Assembly (NCBI GenBank): GCA_004299845.1
Contig: CP036201.1
Location: forward strand, 1,116,001-1,180,000
Length of the DNA: 64,000 bases
Reading direction: 5' to 3'
Origin: Verrucomicrobia bacterium S94
Lineage (GTDB): Bacteria; Verrucomicrobiota; Kiritimatiellia; Kiritimatiellales; Pontiellaceae
The translations under genes and the position numbers were made by a program. Positions 8,456-17,746 of the stretch are shown in pieces. Below the pieces are notes generated by a model. That model searched no databases and had not been told where the DNA came from. It saw nothing but the letters and a program-made list of their open reading frames with translations. The first letter of the stretch is position 1, and every line of letters begins with the position of its first letter.

Positions 8456-10036
8456 ATGAAAGAGAATATGATTATTTCTGTATGCGCGCTGTGGAGTTCC
8501 ATACTATGCAGAACGGTGTTCTTCTTCGTTTTTGTATCCGTTTTGCTAAATGCATATATTGTGAACAGTGCACCATTAGAAAAGCCGAACATTATTTTTA
8601 TTCTGGCGGATGATATGGGGTATGGCGATGTGTCGTGTCTGAATCCGGAGGCGAAATTTAAAACGCCGAACCTGGATAAGATGGCAGCGAATGGATTGAC
8701 ACTGACGGATGCGCATACGTCATCGGGCGTTTGTACGCCGAGCCGGTATTCGGTTATGACCGGACGCTACTGCTGGCGTTCGAAGATGAAACGCGGTGTG
8801 CTTGGCGGTTACAGTCCGGCTCTGATTGAAGACGGAAGGGAGACTATGGCCTCGGTACTGAAGGCGCAGGGTTATCGTACGGCCTGTATCGGGAAATGGC
8901 ATCTGGGAATGGACTTTCCGACCACGGACGGGAAACCGGCAAAGCAGTCGGGCGGCGGAACGATGACGTATCGTAACGGGAAGCGATTTATTGATGACGG
9001 GGAAATGAAAACCAATGTGGACTGGTCCGGCAGCATTCTGCGTTCGCCGACGAGCAACGGGTTCGATTATTTCTACGGAATCAACGGTTCATTGGATATG
9101 CCGCCTTATGTCTATATTGAAAATGATCGGTTTACTGGAACGCCGACTGAGATCAAAGCGTTTCATCGGCCGGGACCGGCACTCAAAGATTTTGAAGCGG
9201 TTAATGTTCTGCCGGAACTGACAGACAGACTGCTTGATTATATTCGGAAGCAGGATGGAACTGCGCCCTTTTTTGTCTATTTCCCGATCACAGGTCCGCA
9301 TAATCCGGTTGTTCCGGTGAAAGCTTTCCGGGGGAAAAGCGGCATTGGTGCCTACGGCGATTTCTGTATGCAGATTGATCACCATGTGGGGCAGATCATG
9401 CAGGTGCTGAAAGATAAAGGGTTTTATGAAAATACCCTGGTTGTTTTTTCTTCCGATAACGGGGTTGAAAATCATGGGTATGAACAGTTCAGAAAAACGG
9501 GACACAGTTCGAGTGCACAGTTCCGCGGGGTGAAGCGCGATCTCTGGGAAGGCGGACATCATGTACCGGCGCTGGTGCAATGGCCGGCGGTGATTCAGGC
9601 CGGACGGGTTTCTGATGAAACCATCTGTCTGACCGACTTTATGCCGACGTTTGCCGAGATAACCGGTTTCCAACTGCCGGAAAATGCAGCCGAAGACGGT
9701 GTCAGTCTGTTTCCCGTTCTGCAGGGATTGGAACTAAAAGAGCCGTTGCGTGAAGGAACGGTACACCACAGCCTCAAAGGCGAATTCGCTATTCGGGTTG
9801 GCGATTGGGTCTTCATTGATGCGCCAAACGGCAGTGACCGGGATAATGAGCCGGAGTGGTATGCAAAGGCCCGTGGCTATATTCCGCATAATGAGCCCGG
9901 AGAACTGTATGATCTTTCGGTGGATCTTGAGCAGCGGAAAAATGTTTATGCTGAACATCCGGAGCGGGTACAGCGGATGAAGACACTGCTGGAAAAATAT
10001 AAAAAGGAACCGCGCAGTGTTCCGTTGAACCGCTGA
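8456..10036 (+). CDS. S1 family sulfatase (arylsulfatase A type), secreted
   Basis: The start at 8456 gives 526 residues and has GGAAGGAG ten bases upstream; earlier in-frame starts (GTG 8420, ATG 8423) would add twelve or so residues. The N-terminus is unusually long and hydrophobic (ILCRTVFFFVFVSVLLNAYI), a signal peptide or anchor. The sulfatase core starts at KPNIIFILADDMGYGDVSCL, with motif C-T-P-S-R (Cys93 in this start), GKWHLGMDFP, and FSSDNGVENHGYEQF. The insert GKPAKQSGGGTMTYRNGKRF after GKWHLG is typical of the arylsulfatase A-like branch. It sits 76 bases ahead of a GH86 gene and probably shares its transcript; a role in desulfating agar/porphyran chains is inferred from that position. 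Confidence 0.9.
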   Translation: MKENMIISVCALWSSILCRTVFFFVFVSVLLNAYIVNSAPLEKPNIIFILADDMGYGDVSCLNPEAKFKTPNLDKMAANGLTLTDAHTSSGVCTPSRYSVMTGRYCWRSKMKRGVLGGYSPALIEDGRETMASVLKAQGYRTACIGKWHLGMDFPTTDGKPAKQSGGGTMTYRNGKRFIDDGEMKTNVDWSGSILRSPTSNGFDYFYGINGSLDMPPYVYIENDRFTGTPTEIKAFHRPGPALKDFEAVNVLPELTDRLLDYIRKQDGTAPFFVYFPITGPHNPVVPVKAFRGKSGIGAYGDFCMQIDHHVGQIMQVLKDKGFYENTLVVFSSDNGVENHGYEQFRKTGHSSSAQFRGVKRDLWEGGHHVPALVQWPAVIQAGRVSDETICLTDFMPTFAEITGFQLPENAAEDGVSLFPVLQGLELKEPLREGTVHHSLKGEFAIRVGDWVFIDAPNGSDRDNEPEWYAKARGYIPHNEPGELYDLSVDLEQRKNVYAEHPERVQRMKTLLEKYKKEPRSVPLNR

Positions 10037-10112
10037 TCATATTGAACATAAGTACAGTATCTTAATTTTTCCAGGCGCTGCATGCTGACTGGCCTTTAGA
10101 AAGGGATCAGAT

Positions 10113-11969
10113 ATGCAGTGTTTATATTCAGTATGTATTGCTACAGTAGTTGCCGTTTCGGCGATTGCGGATACCTCGGGGGTGACGGTTACGCTTGAGC
10201 CGCAGTGTATTCGTAATATCGGCGGCGTGACGAGGTTCTGTCGGAAACAGTTTATTACGATTCATGAATCGTTCGGTTCGATCGATTTCGCGGATGAGGA
10301 TGTCCGCTATCTGGAAGAGTATCTGGAGGTGGAATACGGGCGCGACGGCGGCCTGATTCCCTGGTTTGCCACAGAGGCCGAAGCGGATCCTGAGAATCCG
10401 GACACATTCAAAGAGACCGATGTGGTGGATTTTGCGGCTGAACTGCGGGCGAATACGTCCGGATTCAGGCTGAATCCGGAAGATACACAGGAAACGGTGC
10501 TTTGCATGCATCCGGAATGGATGCATGCCACGCCGACCAATGATTTCCGTCCGTGGGGACCGAGAACCTATCAAACCACGGCGGAATTTATTGAAAAGAC
10601 GCTGAAGGCGATGTGGCCGGACGGTGAAGGGATGCCGAAATATCTGGAGGTGCTGAACGAACCGTTTATTCATCGCGAGAAAAACGGTCACAATATCGAT
10701 GATCTGTCGGAACAGCACAATGTGGTGGCGGAGCATCTGCATAAAACCGTTCCCGGTCTGATGGTCGGGGGGTACTGCGCGGCGTGGGTTGATGTGGAAG
10801 GCGGCGACTTCAACCATTGGAAAACCCATCAGAAACGGTTTATGGATATTGCCGGGCACAACATGGATTTCTGGTCGTATCACATTTACGACGGAGTAAA
10901 TGTCAAGGGCACACCATCGAGCCGTGTGGGGAGTAATTCGGAAGCGGTGATGGATATTATCGACTCCTACAGTTTTATTAAATTCGGAGAGGCCAAACCG
11001 ATTCTGATTTCCGAATTCGGCGGTATTCCACGTGGTAACATGAATGTGGTGCCCTACGATTCCGCTCGGTCGGCCCATATGATCCGGTCGGCGATGGGGC
11101 AGCTGATCACGTTTATGGATCATCCGGATCGCCTGCTCAAAGTGATCCCTTATTTTCTGGGCAAAGCCACGTGGACCTATGATTTGCGGGGGGACTACGA
11201 GCCCGGCAACGCCAACCCGTTTCTGCTCTGGCGCCGTTTGGCGGATGGTTATTTTGTAAAGACCGATCTGGTCAAATATTATGAGTTCTGGAAGGGCCTG
11301 AATGGAGAATGGCGCCGTGCGGTCAGTTCGAATCCGGACATTCGTGTTCAGTTGTTGGCTGACGGCGATGTGTTGAACGTGATTCTGATGAATATCGATA
11401 CCAAAGAGCAGAACGTGAAGCTGGAAGGGCTTGAAGGGATTGTTCCCGAAACTGTAGTTATGCGCACATTGCGTACGGATGGGGATGAACCGGTATTGGC
11501 TAATAAATTTGCAGAAGAGGTTCCGGAAGAACTGACTCTGGCGGTTGGAGAAACCGTGATGCTGCGAATTTTCATGAAAAAGCCGGTGGAGCCGACGGAA
11601 CAGGTTGAAGAAAGCCGGCATTATGCAACGGATTATCTGAAAAAGATTCATGCGCATCAGCCGGTTCAGTTCACGTTTGAAAATGTGCCGACTGGTCGGG
11701 GAACGGCCGTTCTGCGGGTTTCGGTTGGGCGAAAGCGGGATCGTAGTGTATTGCCGGAGTCGGTTGAGTTTAACGGACATCCGCTGGAAATTCCGGATAA
11801 CTGGGCCGGGGATCAGGGGAAGCGCGGAAACTTTTTCGGAGTTACGGAATTTCAGGTGCCGATGGACCATGTTAAGTCCGTCAATGAAGTTAAACTGGTT
11901 TATCCCGATGACGGAGGGCATGCGGCCTGCGCAGTACTTCAGCTGAACCGGGTGGGGAAACTGAAATGA
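10113..11969 (+). CDS. GH86 beta-agarase / beta-porphyranase, secreted
   Basis: The protein has 618 residues and a signal peptide (MQCLYSVCIATVVAVSAIA). It matches the GH86 plan: the opening NIGGVTRF..KQFITIHESFG, a clan GH-A (beta/alpha)8 barrel and C-terminal beta-sandwich domains. The expected acid/base is Glu183 in LEVLNEPF and the nucleophile Glu301 in [18 protein letters not shown] is also typical. GH86 enzymes cut internal beta-1,4 bonds of agarose or porphyran. It is paralogous along its whole length to the gene at 25695. Its stop overlaps the start of a GH50 gene by four bases, so endo-cleavage and GH50 action are coupled. Porphyran versus agarose specificity cannot be decided by eye. 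Confidence 0.9.
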   Translation: MQCLYSVCIATVVAVSAIADTSGVTVTLEPQCIRNIGGVTRFCRKQFITIHESFGSIDFADEDVRYLEEYLEVEYGRDGGLIPWFATEAEADPENPDTFKETDVVDFAAELRANTSGFRLNPEDTQETVLCMHPEWMHATPTNDFRPWGPRTYQTTAEFIEKTLKAMWPDGEGMPKYLEVLNEPFIHREKNGHNIDDLSEQHNVVAEHLHKTVPGLMVGGYCAAWVDVEGGDFNHWKTHQKRFMDIAGHNMDFWSYHIYDGVNVKGTPSSRVGSNSEAVMDIIDSYSFIKFGEAKPILISEFGGIPRGNMNVVPYDSARSAHMIRSAMGQLITFMDHPDRLLKVIPYFLGKATWTYDLRGDYEPGNANPFLLWRRLADGYFVKTDLVKYYEFWKGLNGEWRRAVSSNPDIRVQLLADGDVLNVILMNIDTKEQNVKLEGLEGIVPETVVMRTLRTDGDEPVLANKFAEEVPEELTLAVGETVMLRIFMKKPVEPTEQVEESRHYATDYLKKIHAHQPVQFTFENVPTGRGTAVLRVSVGRKRDRSVLPESVEFNGHPLEIPDNWAGDQGKRGNFFGVTEFQVPMDHVKSVNEVKLVYPDDGGHAACAVLQLNRVGKLK

Positions 11970-14215
11970 GGATGTTTATGGCTGAATATATGTTCCGGAG
12001 TCGGGTAGTTGGCGGAATACTGCTGTTTGCCATCGGATGTACAAATCAGCAGGCGTGCAAAGCGGAAGTTGTAGAAACCCGTGTGCTTTTTGATTTTGAA
12101 GAGCAGGAGCCAACGAATGGAATCACCGGCGATGCGGTGCGGCTGGAGTGGGTTGAAGATGCCGGGGGGACATCGGGTAAACGGGCTCTGAAAGTGGTTT
12201 ATCCAGTTGAGTCGACATATAAAAAAGTTGTTTTTGAGCCGGCTGAATTGTGGGATGTGCGCGATATGGGATATTGTGCGCTTGCTGTGGATCTCCACAA
12301 TCGTTCAGCGGAATCGGTTCAGCTTTTCATGACCCTTGCGGATACCAACCAGAGCGTCACCGCTCATGCAAATATCGCGGCAGGACAGTCGGGGACCTTT
12401 TATTATGATATTACGGGACCCAATACTGGACTGGATCTGGGGATGACCGGCTGGCCGGGGCGCCCTGCTGAAGAGATCGGTTTAAATCATCCGGAACCTT
12501 TCCGCTATGCCTGGGGCGCTCGCGTGCTGGATCCGGCTGCATTGAAGCAGATTGGCTTTTACCAAACCGGTATTTTAAAAGAACGCACACTGATTTTTGA
12601 TAATCTGCGGGTGGTGTCTAATCCAAACGGTGATGCTGCGGAGCTGAATCCGCTGGTGGATAAATTCGGGCAATATGTCGGGGAAGATTGGCCGGGTAAA
12701 GTGCATTCAGAAAAAGAATTAGGGAGCATATCCGGAAAAGAGATGGAAGCTTTGGCTCAGGATTCCGGGGTTAAAGAGCGGTCGAGGTTCGGCGGTTGGG
12801 TGAATGGTCCGAAGCTGGAGGCGACGGGGTTTTTCCGTACTGAAAAAGTGGATGGAAAATGGGCACTGATTGATCCGGAGGGGTATCTTTTTTTTGCGAC
12901 GGGGATCGCTAATTGCCGTATGTCAAATACCTATACTGTGACAGGAGTTGATTATGAAAATGCGGCAGAACGCAAGGGGGCTTATATTGCTTCCGAGTTC
13001 CGGCGCAATCTGTTTGCCTGGCTGCCGGAGGCGGATGATCCGTTAGCCGTGCATTACGGTTATGCCGGACATGTACATAGCGGACCGCTGAAGCATGGTC
13101 AGACCTTTTCATTTTACGGGGCCAACCTGCATCGGAAATACGGTGATGATTGGCGGAACAGATGGAGGGATGTGACACTGGACCGCATGAAGAGCTGGGG
13201 ATTTACCTGTTTCGGCAACTGGACGGATCCGGCGTTTTTCGGTAACGGCCGGGTGCCGTATTTCGCCCATGCATGGATCGGTGGAAAGCACAAACGGGTT
13301 TCATCCGGCAATGATTACTGGACCCCCATGCATGATCCGTTTGACCCTGAATTTACGGAAAGTGTACGTGCGAGTCTCGCGCGGTTAGATGCTCAGGTGA
13401 AGGACGATCCATGGTGCATCGGAATTTTTGTGGAAAACGAACTGAGCTGGGGCAATGAAAACAGTGATGCCAGTCGTTTCGGGATGGTGATTCATACGCT
13501 CGGCCGTGAGGCTGAGTCCTGCCCGGCCAAAGCGGCATTTGTGGATATGCTGAAAGAAAAATATTCAACGGTTCAGGCGCTTAATAAAGCATGGAATTCC
13601 ACGATCGCATCGTGGGCGGAATTTTCGGAAGGGTTCAGCCATGAGGGTGCACTTGACGGTGAACGACGAGCCGATTTTTCCATGCTGTCCGAGGCGCTGG
13701 CTGAGGAATATTTCCGTATTGTAAACCGCGAGCTGAAAAAAGTGATGCCGAACCATCTGTTCTGCGGATCGCGTTTTGCGGATTGGGGTATGACCCCTGA
13801 AGCGGTTCGGGCGGCGGCCAAATATACGGATGTTGTCAGTTATAATCTTTATAAAGAAGGTCTGACGGATTCCCTTCGCAAAGTGTTGAAGGAAATGGAT
13901 CGTCCGAGTGTTCTGGGAGAATATCATTTCGGGGCAACGGATCGGGGCATGTTTCACGGCGGTATCCGCACGGCTGCGGATCAGAAAGGTCGCGGCTTGA
14001 AATACCGCAATTACATGATGTCGGTGATCAACGAGCCCTGTCTGGTCGGTGCACACTGGTTCCAGTATGTGGATTCTCCAACGACCGGGCGGGCGATTGA
14101 CGGTGAAAATTATAACAGCGGTTTTGTGAGTATTACGGATACGCCGTATTCGGAGCTGATTGATTCCGTCCGGAAACTGAACAGAGAACTCTATTTGATG
14201 CGGTTCGGTAGATAG
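11966..14215 (+). CDS. GH50 beta-agarase, secreted
   Basis: The protein has 749 residues. The N-terminus (to about residue 36) is a signal peptide; AIGC is a weak lipobox, so a lipoprotein is possible. Residues about 40-220 form a carbohydrate-binding-like beta-sandwich typical of GH50, followed by a linker and the barrel beginning around FGGWVNGPKLEATGFFRTEK. The acid/base is Glu492 in VENELSWG and the nucleophile Glu652 in LGEYHFGATDRG. GH50 enzymes are endo- or exo-beta-agarases that usually release neoagarobiose or neoagarotetraose. It is translationally coupled to the GH86 gene and paralogous to the GH50 gene at 30959. It is the last gene of the run; no clear hairpin terminator was seen after it. 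Confidence 0.92.
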   Translation: MRMFMAEYMFRSRVVGGILLFAIGCTNQQACKAEVVETRVLFDFEEQEPTNGITGDAVRLEWVEDAGGTSGKRALKVVYPVESTYKKVVFEPAELWDVRDMGYCALAVDLHNRSAESVQLFMTLADTNQSVTAHANIAAGQSGTFYYDITGPNTGLDLGMTGWPGRPAEEIGLNHPEPFRYAWGARVLDPAALKQIGFYQTGILKERTLIFDNLRVVSNPNGDAAELNPLVDKFGQYVGEDWPGKVHSEKELGSISGKEMEALAQDSGVKERSRFGGWVNGPKLEATGFFRTEKVDGKWALIDPEGYLFFATGIANCRMSNTYTVTGVDYENAAERKGAYIASEFRRNLFAWLPEADDPLAVHYGYAGHVHSGPLKHGQTFSFYGANLHRKYGDDWRNRWRDVTLDRMKSWGFTCFGNWTDPAFFGNGRVPYFAHAWIGGKHKRVSSGNDYWTPMHDPFDPEFTESVRASLARLDAQVKDDPWCIGIFVENELSWGNENSDASRFGMVIHTLGREAESCPAKAAFVDMLKEKYSTVQALNKAWNSTIASWAEFSEGFSHEGALDGERRADFSMLSEALAEEYFRIVNRELKKVMPNHLFCGSRFADWGMTPEAVRAAAKYTDVVSYNLYKEGLTDSLRKVLKEMDRPSVLGEYHFGATDRGMFHGGIRTAADQKGRGLKYRNYMMSVINEPCLVGAHWFQYVDSPTTGRAIDGENYNSGFVSITDTPYSELIDSVRKLNRELYLMRFGR

Positions 14216-14276
14216 TGTCGTTTTTTATAAACGGTTGCAGTTGCTCCGGTCGTCGGACGGTGTGGGTGAATATATT

Positions 14277-14306
14277 TTGACATTCTCTTAATGAGAATGT
14301 TACCAT
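14277..14306 (+). promoter_or_regulatory. Candidate promoter with overlapping inverted-repeat operator
   Basis: A perfect -35 hexamer TTGACA (14277-14282) is followed 18 bases later by TACCAT (four of six to TATAAT). The spacer is filled by a perfect inverted repeat, CATTCTC-ttaat-GAGAATG (14281-14299), placed where a bound repressor would block polymerase. The beta-helix gene begins 29 bases downstream with AAGGAG as ribosome site. A later part, TGAGAATGTTACCAT, weakly resembles the repeated TGAGATC-NN-TAACAT motif found at 18640, 34753 and 38744. Confidence 0.5.
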
Positions 14307-14334
14307 TTTTCTCTTTTTATATATTTTCAAGGAG

Positions 14335-17300
14335 ATGATGATGGGGAAAATGGTACAGGCAGGGTTGTTTCTATTCGGGGTTGTACTGGGTGGAAATGCC
14401 CAGGTTGCCGTGATTGACGAGGGGTTTGAATCGCTGTCTCCGAGCGAAACGGTGGGCATCAATCAGCCGATTGCAGATACCGGACTCCGCCTTCATAACC
14501 ATATAACCGGAGAGGTTGTCACCCCGGATCCGGCTTTTATTTCCGCCTCGGGGCTGGTTCTTCAGCTGACAACCGGAACGAATCCGACGGGCGGGTGGGG
14601 TATCCTGTCCGCAGATAATCGTCCGCGGGCGGTTTCGTTGATTGAAGGGGAGGAGATCATTCTGGAGTTCGATCTGTTTGTGCAGGCCGTTCCTGAGGGT
14701 AGCGGAAATATCGAACTGAGCCTTTCCTTTGATGTCGGAGATTCTGTGGAGATTCCGTTTGATGCATTTACCGGAGCTTCTGCCGGTGATGTTCTTCATG
14801 TTTCGTGGACCAATACGGTTACGGCCGGTATGACCGCCGCATCCACCATCAGTCCCTCGATCGGATTTGAAGGCAGTCCGCAAAATTTTTCAACCACCGG
14901 TCCGAACGGCGACGGAACCGAAGTGAACGTGGCGCAGATTGACCATATTAAATTATTTGCACGGCCGGCTCCGACAGCGATTTATTATCTGGATGCCGAT
15001 GGCGGAAATGACAGCAATTCGGGTACATCTCCCGCTGAAGCCTGGAAGACGCTGGACAAAGCAAGCTCGGTTACGCTTGCGGCCGGTGAACAGCTGCTGC
15101 TGGAACGCGGGGATACCTTTACCGGAAAGCTGATACTCGATGATGAAGCCGGAACGGCACAACAGCCTGTTATTATCGGGGCATATGGTTCCGGAGACCG
15201 CCCGGTGATTGATGCGGCGCAGTATGAGGCCGGAATTCGGATTTCGGATGTGAGTCATGTTTTGATTCGGGATTTGGAAATTACCGCTGATTCAGGTATC
15301 GGGCAGTCTCCACTCGACGGCTCCAATATGCAATATCGCTACGGTGTGTATATCAAACCGACGAGCGGCAATGCGGCCTCGGATGTAACGCTGACGAATC
15401 TGTATATTCACCATATTTTCCCTCCGCAGGAATCGGAAAACGAGGGGCATAATCCGACCACGTATATGGGGAGCGCCATTGAGGTGATCGGGCAGTCGGG
15501 CAACCGGAGTAAGGATATTGTTATTACGGATTGTGAAATTTCGGACACCGGCCACAAATTCCTCGGGCTGAAATATTGCGACAATGTGCAGGTACTGAAC
15601 AACTATATGGAGCGGATCGGCGGTCCGGCCATGGTGCCCAATAATATTGATGATTTGGTGGTGCGCGGTAATACGGTGAACGGTTCCGGTCAGTATACGG
15701 ATCCGCGCATGCATGGCCGCGGAAGCGGTATCTGGCCGATCAACTGTAATCGCGTACTGATCGAAAATAACCGATTTATGCATGCGCGCGGGCGATATGA
15801 TTCCTGCGGTGCGCATATTGATATCGGGAATAAAGACGTCATTATTCAGTACAATCTCAGTATGGATAATGAAGGCGGTTTTGTCGAAATTCTGGGGGTC
15901 AACTCCAACTGTACCTACCGCTATAATATCAGTATCAATGACGGTGCGCGCCGTGCGGGTGTGAATGAAAACGGGCTTGCGCAGGGTAGCGGGCATACCA
16001 TTCTGTTCAGCGGGCATAATTTCGGAGAACAGGAACGCCATGGCCCCTACAACAGTTATATTTATAACAATACGATTTATGTAAAAGAGGAGCAGCTGGC
16101 TTCTTTCTCCGTTGAGCAGGGTACGCTGGGTGCGCTGGTGGCGAATAATATTTTTTATATTGAGGGAGAACTCGAGGATGAAAGCCCCTATTGGCGAGGG
16201 GATTTCCCCGCCAATGTGATTGAAGGAATGGTCTGGACCAACAACCTCTATCAGCGCGGCGGTATTTTTCCGGACTGGGTTTTTGAGGAGGACGATCCGA
16301 TTTATGGTAATCCGAAACTGGCCAATCCGGGCGGTCTGACGGAGTCGGATTATATTCCCGCGCCGGGAAGTATCGTTGAGGGGCGGGGGATTGATATTCC
16401 TCAACTTCCCGAAGACCCGGACGGTATTATGGGCGGTCTGACGGTAACTCAGGACTTTTTCGGCAATCCGATTGTCGGGCAGCCGGACATCGGGGCGGTT
16501 GAAATCGGGGGCGGCATTTCGACCGAAACCGGATCGGCGTTTGAGCCCTGGCCGGAGGAGAAGGATGGCTCCGTGGAAATGACGGCGGTTCCCGGGCCGG
16601 CGGGAGCGGAATATTATTTTGCCGAAACGTCTGGAAATGTCGGCGGTGATGATTCGGGATGGCAGTCTTTTCCTCATTATACGGATACCGGCCTGCTGCC
16701 GAATACGCTTTATTCCTACACCGTCACGACACGTAATGCCGCGGGTGTTGAAATCGGAACAAGTGTTGAAGAGGCGGTGCTGCCGGTTTCATCGCCGCCG
16801 TTTCCGGATCATATTATTCTAAAGGATGATTTTTCCTTGGCTGTAAATCCGGAAAACCATACGGCTCCATTTCCGGAAAATACCTGGTATCTTGTCGATG
16901 GAAATGATTACAGGGAAAATCAGTCTCAGTCGGTGTCCACCTATTCCGGCTGGCTTCAGCTTGGATTCGGCTATGAGGAAATGCGCCTTCTTTACTGCAG
17001 CGACCGGAACTGGAGTCTGAATCACGATTATGAATTTTCCGGTGATTGGAAAATTGATACGCTGTTCGAGAATCATCTAGGATTTTCTGTCGGGTTCGGG
17101 GAGTTTGATCCGGAGACGAGGGAACTGCTCCATTCGATTACAAATCTGCATGTGGGCAATCTGGATACGCCGACAACAAACGATGCCGGATCATTCACCC
17201 TGTATCTTTCGGCGGAGGATCTGCAGGCAGAATCGGTGAGCCCGTCCAATCGCGTGGGTGTTTATTTCTATCGTGATGATGACGGCATAGAAGGTGTACA

Positions 17301-17739
17301 GGGTTCACCTAAGAGTGATATCTATCTGGTAGATAATCTGTCAGTCCGGCTTTATGGGGATGATCTGGATGAAGATGCTGATGGTATTCCGGACCATATT
17401 GAAGAGGCTGTCGGGCAGGATCTTGAATCTGACGGGGATTATGACGGAGACGGTTTGCTGAATGCTGAAGAGGTACTGGTGGGTACACCGGTTGATTCGT
17501 CCAACGCACTGTTTACGGCCGGAATATCCAATATGACGCAGATTGTTGTGACTGAACCATGGGTGCTGTCCAACCGTATTTACATTCTGGAGCAAAAAGA
17601 ATCGCTCATCTCTTCCAATGGCTGGAAAACGGTTGATTCAGTGAGCGGAACGGAGGATGCCGGAAACGGTGATATTGTCTTCCCGGCTGCGGGAATCACG
17701 AATCAGTCCTTCTATCGTGTTCGCATCGAATGGGAGTAG
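14335..17739 (+). CDS. Large secreted right-handed beta-helix protein (candidate polysaccharide-active)
   Basis: The protein has 1134 residues. After a signal peptide comes a jelly-roll-like domain to about residue 210, then YYLDADGGNDSNSGTSPAEA, the standard opening of DUF1565/right-handed beta-helix proteins. The parallel beta-helix runs to roughly residue 720 with repeated short N-x-x-Y/N-N-x-I rungs, followed by fibronectin-III-like segments, another jelly-roll region and a C-terminal stretch with type 3 thrombospondin-like calcium repeats (DEDADGIPDHIEE, GDYDGDGLLNAEE). Beta-helix folds of this kind are used by polysaccharide lyases and by glycosidases such as carrageenases, but no family-specific catalytic motif was recognised, so the activity is unknown. 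It stands alone behind its own candidate regulated promoter and converges on an AraC regulator 7 bases away, an arrangement that suggests local control. Confidence 0.85.
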   Translation: MMMGKMVQAGLFLFGVVLGGNAQVAVIDEGFESLSPSETVGINQPIADTGLRLHNHITGEVVTPDPAFISASGLVLQLTTGTNPTGGWGILSADNRPRAVSLIEGEEIILEFDLFVQAVPEGSGNIELSLSFDVGDSVEIPFDAFTGASAGDVLHVSWTNTVTAGMTAASTISPSIGFEGSPQNFSTTGPNGDGTEVNVAQIDHIKLFARPAPTAIYYLDADGGNDSNSGTSPAEAWKTLDKASSVTLAAGEQLLLERGDTFTGKLILDDEAGTAQQPVIIGAYGSGDRPVIDAAQYEAGIRISDVSHVLIRDLEITADSGIGQSPLDGSNMQYRYGVYIKPTSGNAASDVTLTNLYIHHIFPPQESENEGHNPTTYMGSAIEVIGQSGNRSKDIVITDCEISDTGHKFLGLKYCDNVQVLNNYMERIGGPAMVPNNIDDLVVRGNTVNGSGQYTDPRMHGRGSGIWPINCNRVLIENNRFMHARGRYDSCGAHIDIGNKDVIIQYNLSMDNEGGFVEILGVNSNCTYRYNISINDGARRAGVNENGLAQGSGHTILFSGHNFGEQERHGPYNSYIYNNTIYVKEEQLASFSVEQGTLGALVANNIFYIEGELEDESPYWRGDFPANVIEGMVWTNNLYQRGGIFPDWVFEEDDPIYGNPKLANPGGLTESDYIPAPGSIVEGRGIDIPQLPEDPDGIMGGLTVTQDFFGNPIVGQPDIGAVEIGGGISTETGSAFEPWPEEKDGSVEMTAVPGPAGAEYYFAETSGNVGGDDSGWQSFPHYTDTGLLPNTLYSYTVTTRNAAGVEIGTSVEEAVLPVSSPPFPDHIILKDDFSLAVNPENHTAPFPENTWYLVDGNDYRENQSQSVSTYSGWLQLGFGYEEMRLLYCSDRNWSLNHDYEFSGDWKIDTLFENHLGFSVGFGEFDPETRELLHSITNLHVGNLDTPTTNDAGSFTLYLSAEDLQAESVSPSNRVGVYFYRDDDGIEGVQGSPKSDIYLVDNLSVRLYGDDLDEDADGIPDHIEEAVGQDLESDGDYDGDGLLNAEEVLVGTPVDSSNALFTAGISNMTQIVVTEPWVLSNRIYILEQKESLISSNGWKTVDSVSGTEDAGNGDIVFPAAGITNQSFYRVRIEWE

Positions 17740-17746
17740 GGGCGGG

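Noticed and set aside
10128-11921. Long open frame of 597 codons on the - strand
   Set aside because: It is antisense to the GH86 gene, has no recognisable domain and a composition (rich in Arg, His, Ile) typical of shadow frames opposite a real gene.
15292-16677. Open frame of 461 codons on the - strand
   Set aside because: Shadow of the beta-helix gene; no ribosome site, no domain.
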